A DNA stretch of 64,000 bases from Persicaria tinctoria (Eukaryota > Streptophyta > Magnoliopsida > Caryophyllales > Polygonaceae): positions 83,643,160-83,707,159 of the forward strand of contig JBANSL010000005.1 in assembly GCA_037127255.1 (NCBI GenBank), read 5' to 3'. Below, one piece after another: positions 57,480 through 64,000 of the stretch; the first letter of the stretch is position 1; every line of letters begins with the position of its first letter. The notes beneath the pieces are model-generated. The model searched no databases. It was not told the DNA's origin and worked only from the letters and a program-made list of their open reading frames with translations. The translations under genes and the position numbers were made by a program.

Positions 57480-58441
57480 TAAGAAAATGAGCATTTTCAC
57501 ATCATCTATCATGGGGTTTTAGCACATTACCAGACACAAAGGGCCCTTTTAAACAATTTTAAGCTTACCCTTGTTACCACTAGCTAGACTACTTCAACTT
57601 TGTATAATAGTAACAACCCTTTAGTTTGCATTAATATTGAAATTACATTTACACATTTCAAACCCCAAAAGCAAAAGATTGGCATGTGGAAGACAATTTT
57701 GAATCCCCAAAACAAGTCTCCATTTTGATCCATATATACTGCACTTAGAAAGAATCAAGATACTTTTTGTTTCCCTGAATTAAATTTAGCAAAGGGAAAT
57801 TGTGAAAAATGAAGAAAAATAATTTTCCACATTTATGATAAACTATGAAAAATTATCAATAGCATAAGAATTTCTTGAATCTTGATATGATGTAAATTCT
57901 TAAAAAGAGAGAAGAATTGGAAATTGAATAACTGAGAGGTAAAGAAATACCATGATATCTTGTTTGTCTATCACTGCATCTGATTGCCGCAGCTGGTATC
58001 CCTTTCTTTTTTTCTTTTTTTTTTCTTTTGTTTTGTTTTTCTGGGAAAAAAATTGTCGAAAATAACTAGAGAAGATCCATGATCATCGTCTCTAAATGAT
58101 AAAAGCAGTTGAAAAATCAGTTAGACATGCTTGCCACATCACCCTTGCAATGGCACACTACCAACTATTTCCCCTCCGGTATAATTTATCAGTTTAAGAA
58201 TCCAAAGTGAAGATATAATTTAATATTGGTCACAGAAACAGATTATTTGTAATTTTTTGAAATTTTTTCTATAGGTGCGCCCTAATAGTAGCTACTGGAC
58301 AGAAATAACTTAAAGATTAAAACTTATTTACATTTTTCATGTATTTAACAACAATGTGATGATTTCTATTTTTGCAGATTAAGTTCTTTGTATTAAGTTC
58401 TGTTCCTACTTCCGTGGAAAATTCCTAGGATTTTGTTTGTT
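57480..58441. other. 5' region of the KUP gene; first exon not resolved
   Basis: A possible upstream exon ends at a donor near 57952 (minus strand CAAGATATCATG|GTATTT, preceded by QLRQSDAVIDKQDIM), but no good in-frame start was found for it. The rest is AT-rich. Confidence 0.35.
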
Positions 58442-58450
58442 TTAAAAATA

Positions 58451-59495
58451 GGAAAAATGACTCAAAATAATACCAACTATCACCTGTGAACCAAAAATAA
58501 TACGAACTAAAAAAAGTTTCAAAATAATACAAACTATCCACCTATGAACCAAAAATAATACAAACTTTAAAATTAACTAAAAATAATACAAACTATGAAC
58601 TTTTAACTCGAAATAATACAAACTTTTGAAGTTGGACTAGGAGTATTTCCGGGTTGACTAAAACCCGGGTTTGACCGGGTTTCGGGTTATTTCGGGTCGA
58701 TTTCGGGTTTGTCAATTTTTTCTTTTTTAAATTAAAAAGATCATGATTTAATAATTTTGCAATAAATTTTAATTATATATAAAAAAAATTAATTATATTT
58801 AATTATAAATCAACCGGGTCAATAAGGTCAAAATTACCGGGTCAATCGGGTCACCAAGTCAAAAAAAAATTCCAGGTCAAAATTTCCGGGTTCGGGTCAA
58901 AACTTTTATGGGCGTTCGGGTCGGGTTGTGTTTTGACAAGTCTATACATCAAACCCACTATTGGATTGTCCAATTGTGTATAGACCTGTCAAAACACAAC
59001 CCGACCCGAACGCCCAGAAATTTTTTGACCCGAACCCGGAAATTTTGACCTGGAAATTTTTTTCAACCCGAACCCGAAAAATCGAAAAATTTTCGGGTAA
59101 TATGGGTTTTGACCTGGTGACCTGATTGAACCGGTAATTTTGACCCGGTTGACCCGGTTGATTTATAATTAAATATAATTAAAAAATTTTATATAGGCGA
59201 AACTAAATAAAATTGCAAAATTAAAATTGACAAACCCGAAATCGACCTGAAATAACCCGAAACCCGGTCAAACCCGGGTTTTAGTCAACCCAGAAATACT
59301 CCTAGTCCAACTTCAAAAGTTTGTATTATTTTGAGTTAAAAGTTCATAGTTTGTATTATTTTTAGTTGATTTTAAAGTTTGTATTATTTTTGGTTCATAG
59401 GTGGATAGTTTGTATTATTTTGAGACTTTTTTTAGTTCGTATTATTTTTGGTTCACAAGTGATAGTTGGTAGTATTATTTTGAGTGATTTTTCCT
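58451..59495. mobile_element. 1-kb foldback, Mutator-like MITE, TSD TTAAAAATA
   Basis: 9-bp duplications TTAAAAATA lie at 58442-58450 and 59496-59504. Arms of about 500 bp are near-complete inverted copies. The outer parts are rich in AAAATAATACAAACTA words, and the inner parts carry CCCGA/TCGGG arrays of the type seen at 31702-32157, including the TAGACCTGTCAAAAC end. The unpaired centre (about 58946-58980) is some 35 bp. It has no coding capacity. Confidence 0.88.
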
Positions 59496-59504
59496 TAAAA
59501 ATAT

Positions 59505-60156
59505 TGTCCCTTGTCCATCAGTTTCTTAGAATTTCTTTAAATCCATAAATATTCCTTTTTCCATCAAACTGTGAAAAGTTAAAATTGAAGATACAATTTC
59601 AAATTAAATACATTTTATGTACAGAGATATTTTAAATCCAGAATGGGAGCCGCAGACCTTATTGAACTTCTGAAGTGAATTGATTGCTTATGAGCACCGC
59701 AATCCAAAATCCAAATCCTAAAATTACTAACCCTAAAACAAACAGTTTGTTCAACGGTGTAGTTGAATTTCCCGGTTCATTACTTGCTCAAATCGACCAC
59801 AAGCTTCTCGACATCCACAAAATTCACAATCTAAGATGCAAAAATCAGAATCTGACCTCCAAATTTCGAATCCACGAGACCTTTGACCTCATCTGAATTA
59901 AAGAACACCGATATCCGAATTTCTGGAGAACGCAGCCAATAGAACGGGAATTGTGCAAGTCGGTGACAATCTGCCTGCGCAGCAGAGGAATCGGCCGCGC
60001 TGATCAACGGCGGTTGCCGAGGACGGAGGGGGCCGCTCATTTTGGCGGAGCGGGGCTGCGGAGGTAGCATCGACGGCGGTGGGGCGGTGAACGGTGAAGC
60101 CATAAGCGAAGAGCAGGGCACAAGTGAGAAGAGGAGTGTGAGCGTAAGCTCTTTAT
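59505..60156. other. Intergenic DNA with one unassigned frame
   Basis: A minus frame at 59831-60121 encodes a Pro/Ser-rich start (MASPFTAPPPSMLPPQPRSAKMSG) followed by ADCHRLAQFPFYWLRSPEIRISVFFNSDEV. It could be a first exon or a capture. I recognise no family, and no continuation was found. Confidence 0.35.
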
Positions 60157-61496
60157 ACTAGACATGAGCGAGGGTCAAGGGTCGACCCGGACCCAACGGG
60201 TTTTGACCCGGCGAGAACCCGAAGGGTCGATGACCCGGCGGGTTAGGGTCGAGGCGGGTCAAGGTTAGGGTCATGCTGCCCGCGGACCCAGCGGTATCTA
60301 TTTTTTTTTCAAAAAATTGAGGTGAAGAGGAAAAGAAATTCAACATTATAGAATGACGGAGCCATCGACAGAGATCCCAATTTCCTACTCTGTAGGCAAT
60401 CGCTCGTCGAATATTCACTGCTCCTTGAACTCTAACGGTGGAGGAATGTTTTAGCCAATGTGGTCAAATATTAAGCGAGAAGAGATCAAGACTCTTGCCC
60501 GAGACTCTAGGTCAAGTTTGCCTAAACGATTGGAAGAGAGTGAAGATGCGAAATCAAAATAATGACCACTTAATCAATTCAGACTCAGATGAAGAACTCA
60601 ACGATGACACAATGGTCAGGAGCTCAGATACAAAACAAGGAGAAGAGTCCTAGCATGGGATAAGGTAAGTAGGGATCAGAACGAATGTAAAGGACTACGT
60701 GATCTTTGATTCCTCTTCCCCGAGAGATATGTAGACAACTAGAAAATCGGTTCATGCCCTTCTTCCTTTTTCTTTTTCTTTTTTTTTAAACTTAAAAAAC
60801 TTTATAAAAAAAAATTAAATGACATGTCATGACCCGACGGGTCAAAGGGTCGACCCTTGACCCGGCGGGTCACCACAATCCGTTGACCCGTGGCTTGAAA
60901 GGGTCAGGGTTAGGGTCAAGGATATCCCGACCCTTGACCCGACGGGTCAGTATATTTGATCTAAAATATTTGATTTTTACTATTTCTTGTAATTTTTAAT
61001 AAAATTTAAAAATATCTAAAATATCAAATTTTTAAATAATTTTTAAAAAATAAATAATTTCACGCAATTAGTATTAAGCATATAATTGTTTTAATATTTT
61101 TAATGTTTTTTTAGAATTTTTTTATCTTCTTAAAAATGTGATGAAAAATAAAAAATCAAATATTATCGATTGGAGAGAGTATTATACAATACAAATAAAT
61201 ATAAAAGTTAATTTGAAAATGAAAGATCAAGTGATTGTAATTATAAAATGTAATTAATTGGAATCTCCTTAAACAAAATTAATCATATATAATTATAAAG
61301 CAATCGAGTTAATCGGTTCACTGGATCAATTGGATCAATCGGGTCACTGGGTCTAAATCCAGATGACCCGGAAAATTACCCGATTTTCGGGTTCGGGTAG
61401 GAAAATAAATTTGACGGGTCTACTACCAAAAAAATTCGGGTCGTTTGGGTCGGGTCGACCGGTTCGGATCATGTTTTGACGGGTCTACTATCAAGC
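60157..61496. repeat. GACCC/GGGTC pentamer-rich repeat region
   Basis: Arrays lie at 60165-60290, 60825-60955 and 61310-61490, separated by AT-rich DNA. The left start TAGACATGAGCGAGGGTC and the right stops TTTGACGGGTCTA (at about 61423 and 61488) resemble ends of the hAT-like miniature elements. No exact target duplication could be matched, so boundaries and copy number are unresolved; nested copies are likely. Intervening frames at 60438-60653 look unsupported. Confidence 0.5.
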
Positions 61497-61887
61497 ATTG
61501 CTAGAGGAGGGTGCAAATAAAGCGTCAATGATCGAAAGAGGTATGACCACATCTGACCTACTAGTAGAGGTGGGCATAACTTGCATACATTAATGGTAAT
61601 TTTGTATAAATAATAATAAATAAAAACTGCAAAACCAAATTTAGGTGCATTTTCGTCTTTTACTTTTAAGTTGAATTTAATAGAAGTTGAATTTAAAGAA
61701 AAATGGGAGGATGGGTGGTTACTTGCAAACAATTTGTTATAAGGGGGGGTTAAGTGATTTTTTTTTTAAAAAGGGGTGGTTAATTGCAAACAAAGGTGAA
61801 TAAATGGTGGTTTTATGCATTTTCGCCAAAAAACTACTACAAAATATAGTTTGGATAAAAAAATTGGTAAATAAAATACTACTTTAA
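61497..61887. other. Intergenic DNA, nothing recognised
   Basis: AT-rich, with GGTGGTTA...TTGCAAACAA words repeated at about 61710-61790. No gene. Confidence 0.5.
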
Positions 61888-61904
61888 TACCAACATCAAT
61901 TATA

Positions 61905-62569
61905 AACAACAACAACAACAACCCAGTATATCCCGCGATAAGGCAGGGTCTGGGGGGTCAGGACGTACGCACTCTTTTCCCGAACTAGTCGAGAGAGGTT
62001 TCCGATAGACCCAAAACAATAGGGTATATACCAAACATGGAAACATGTCAATAATAAAGAGTGAGGTAAAAGGGAGCAAAGAGCAAGGCAGAAAAGGAGC
62101 AAAAACAGCAGGACCCAACACCCATCCTCAAACTTCTGAAACTTCTAAACATCAGAAGCCCGAATGCACCTCCTCCAGCGGTCTCTATCTCCTTTCATAT
62201 CTTCCGAAAGGTTCAACAAGTGTAGATCATGACGAATAACCTCCATCCAACTCGTCTTCGGTCTACCTCTCCCCCTACAAATAGCACCAAGCTCCAAGAT
62301 CTCACACCTACGAACAGGCTCAGATATGGGTCTTCTGCGGACGTGTCCAAACCACCGCAATTTAGACTCACGAAGTTTGTCAACAATACTCGTCACTCCA
62401 ACCCTGCTCCTAATGACTTCATTTCTGATTCTATCCAATCTCGTGTGCCCACTCATCCAACGCAACATTCTCATCTCAGCGACTGCCAACTTCTATTCTT
62501 GAGCTTTAGTAATAGGCCAGCACTCCGAACCATACAATAAGGTCGGTCTTACAACTACCTTGTTACAAC
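61905..62569 (-). mobile_element. 5'-truncated RTE-type LINE, 17-bp TSD
   Basis: The target duplication TACCAACATCAATTATA lies at 61888-61904 and 62570-62586. The minus strand encodes the C-terminus of an RTE reverse transcriptase: VVVRPTLLYGSECWPITKAQE, a stop, then KLAVAEMRMLRWMSGHTRLDRIRNE, SKLRWFGHVRRRP and RGRGRPKTSWMEVIRHDL. The 3' tail is a TTG repeat, which is characteristic of plant RTE elements. The insertion landed within an AT-rich inverted repeat (61840-61864 against 62597-62620). Confidence 0.9.
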
Positions 62570-62586
62570 TACCAACATCAATTATA

Positions 62587-63690
62587 CATTGTTATAATTT
62601 TTTGTCCAAACTATATTTTAAAGTAATTTTTGAAATTTTTTTTTCAGGATGTGTAAGAATTATCAGTTATATAGCAGGAATAATTTTTTGAAAAAAAAAA
62701 GATTTTGAGTTAAAATAATTTTGTGTAACACCTTGTAGTTGATTTCATGTAAAATTTCTTTTTAACTTTTTTAAAACTATCGCAAAACTATTTTGTGCAA
62801 CGCTCGACATCTTATCTTCTCTCCTCCCGATCAACCACGGTAACTTAAGATATTGAAAAAATCGATATCCGAAAGATCCAAAGAGTACAATCCCCAAAAC
62901 AACAAGAATGCCAATCGAAGAAAAAAAACCCATCAAAATGGAACAACACAAGAGGACATCTAGATCAGACACCAAAAAAGCACTTCATGAACCCCAAAGA
63001 GGTGACATGGGATAAAGCCCTGAAAACACCTCAGATTTAGTCTCGCGATCGACAATAACCCACCAGGTCTCGATGACACATCCACGACCCAATCAAAAAA
63101 AAAAAGCCGACAACTAATGAGGTGCAAGTAACCCACAACCCAACCCGGAGACAATATCACAACTAGTAAAATTATATTGAATTCGTTCGACTCCTTCACC
63201 TTCTCCCTGAATCCATTTTGGCCCTGGTAAAGTAATTTCAGCTTCCCCTTGACCGGGTCAATGGCCATGAGCTAAAACATGCTCCATCTAAAACATGATC
63301 TAACTGATAAACCAAACTGCAATTCAACTCTGCACAAGAAAAATTTATGGGTGTGTGCCCACAATGGGTGTGGGTCATAAAACGTAAAAAGATTGAAATT
63401 TGAACTTAAAGCTGCATAAAATTCCAGTCTCACCCTGCAAATTCATGTCCAACCATTAAACATTCTATGAGATCTTCATTGCCCCTCTACTAAAGATTAG
63501 CCACTTGCAAAATCTAACCTCTATTTTTCCAGCTTCAACTCAGCAAGAAAGCTGTAAACCCTCACTGATCTTCGAAATATAATTACAACACAATACCTCC
63601 CAAGATCAGCATTCGAATATACCACTGGATATAGCACCCAAAATTGGTTGAACTTCACCTGGGAGTTTAGATGTGCATTGTTTGTTGCAT
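62587..63690. other. Intergenic DNA; 3' flank of the lysine-rich gene at right
   Basis: No gene recognised. A minus frame at 62960-63268 starting MAIDPVKGKLKLLYQG has no recognised domain. Bases from about 63400 to 63690 are the likely 3' UTR of the minus-strand gene that begins beyond the right edge. Confidence 0.45.
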
Positions 63691-64000
63691 TCATTCGTCG
63701 CTCTTCTTCTTCTTTTTCTTCTTTTCCTTCTTCTGGCTTCCCGTCTCGGGCTCCTCCTCGGCTTCAGCATGCTTCCTCTTCTTTTTCTTCTTCTCTCCAG
63801 CCTCGGCATCCTCGCCGTCATTCTCAACCTGTTTCTTCTTCTTCTTCTTTTCTTTCTTGGTGGATGCCTCCTCGATTTGAGGCTCTACGCTCTCCTCAAT
63901 AACTTTCTCGGCATCAGATTCCTTCTTCCTTTTCTTGTCCTTCTTCTCTTTCTTTCCAGTAGCAGGAGGTTCATCATCCGTTTTCTGTTGTACATCGTTG
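63691..64000 (-). CDS. C-terminus of a KKE/D-repeat nucleolar-type protein (partial)
   Basis: The last 102 codons of a gene running off the right edge, ending with TGA at 63691-63693. The sequence alternates lysine clusters and acidic runs (KKEKKDKKRKKES, EASTKKEKKKKKKQVEN, EAGEKKKKKRKHAEAEEE) and ends KKKKKSDE. Such KKE/D tails are known on box C/D and H/ACA snoRNP proteins NOP56, NOP58 and CBF5/dyskerin. None of their folded domains is within the window, so the exact protein cannot be named. The frame was chosen because it is continuous to the window edge and the composition is consistent; other frames here are shadows. Confidence 0.6.
   Translation of the reverse strand, partial: NDVQQKTDDEPPATGKKEKKDKKRKKESDAEKVIEESVEPQIEEASTKKEKKKKKKQVENDGEDAEAGEKKKKKRKHAEAEEEPETGSQKKEKKKKKKKSDE

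Noticed and set aside
60438..60653. Plus frame with an acidic NSDSDEELNDD stretch
   Set aside because: Lies between pentamer arrays of a repeat region, with no recognised family and no continuation.
63648..63902. Plus-strand frames with long phenylalanine/serine runs
   Set aside because: They are the antisense of the lysine-rich C-terminus on the minus strand.

Overview
The window looks like nuclear DNA from a eudicot plant, probably an asterid but not identified further. The genes are split by GT-AG introns. The intergenic DNA is AT-rich and crowded with transposable elements: Copia LTR retrotransposons, LINE and RTE fragments, hAT-type and Mutator-type miniature elements, and Stowaway-like MITEs. 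The gene families present (reticulon-like RTNLB, KUP/HAK potassium transporter, CPBP protease, F-box) are typical of plants. No operons, CRISPR arrays or prokaryotic signals were seen.

Layout of the genes. A bL25-type organellar ribosomal protein gene contributes only its first exon (2418-2837, minus). A complete five-exon reticulon-like gene lies at 6717-8837 (plus). Two paralogous three-exon condensation/acyltransferase-fold genes, each encoding 464 residues, lie at 16007-18438 and 32393-36038 (plus). They come from a segmental duplication whose homology extends about 4 kb upstream and a little downstream. A CPBP (CAAX-type) membrane protease gene with four exons encoding 346 residues occupies 36839-40376 (minus). 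An F-box gene with several frame breaks lies at 50892-52148 (plus). A KUP/HAK potassium transporter gene with at least seven exons occupies 53452-57417 (minus); its 5' end is unresolved and one conserved segment was not found. The lysine-rich C-terminus of a nucleolar-type protein runs off the right edge (63691-64000, minus).

Layout of the repeats. A 5.3-kb Copia element (22921-28197) has nearly identical LTRs and a CGACA target duplication, and it splits an older LINE. Older Copia remnants lie at about 13380-15450, 36226-36600 and 47350-48960. Several hAT-like miniature elements have exact 8-bp target duplications. Most of these have TAG-type ends, and most are filled with short GC-rich pentamer arrays (CCCGT or CCCGA type) or GAGC-rich arrays. 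A 1045-bp foldback with a 9-bp target duplication lies at 58451-59495, and a smaller Mutator-like MITE at 49579-49739 carries ACGT palindromes. A 5'-truncated RTE LINE at 61905-62569 has a 17-bp target duplication. Three tRNA-like sequences cluster within 3.5 kb (43380-46893). Short, near-perfect hairpins also recur.

The genes look like independent housekeeping or accessory loci and not parts of one pathway. The most coherent local story is the acyltransferase-like gene pair and how transposons reshaped its introns and promoters. Exon boundaries were read by eye from frame and GT-AG sites. Family calls rest on remembered motifs, not on searches.
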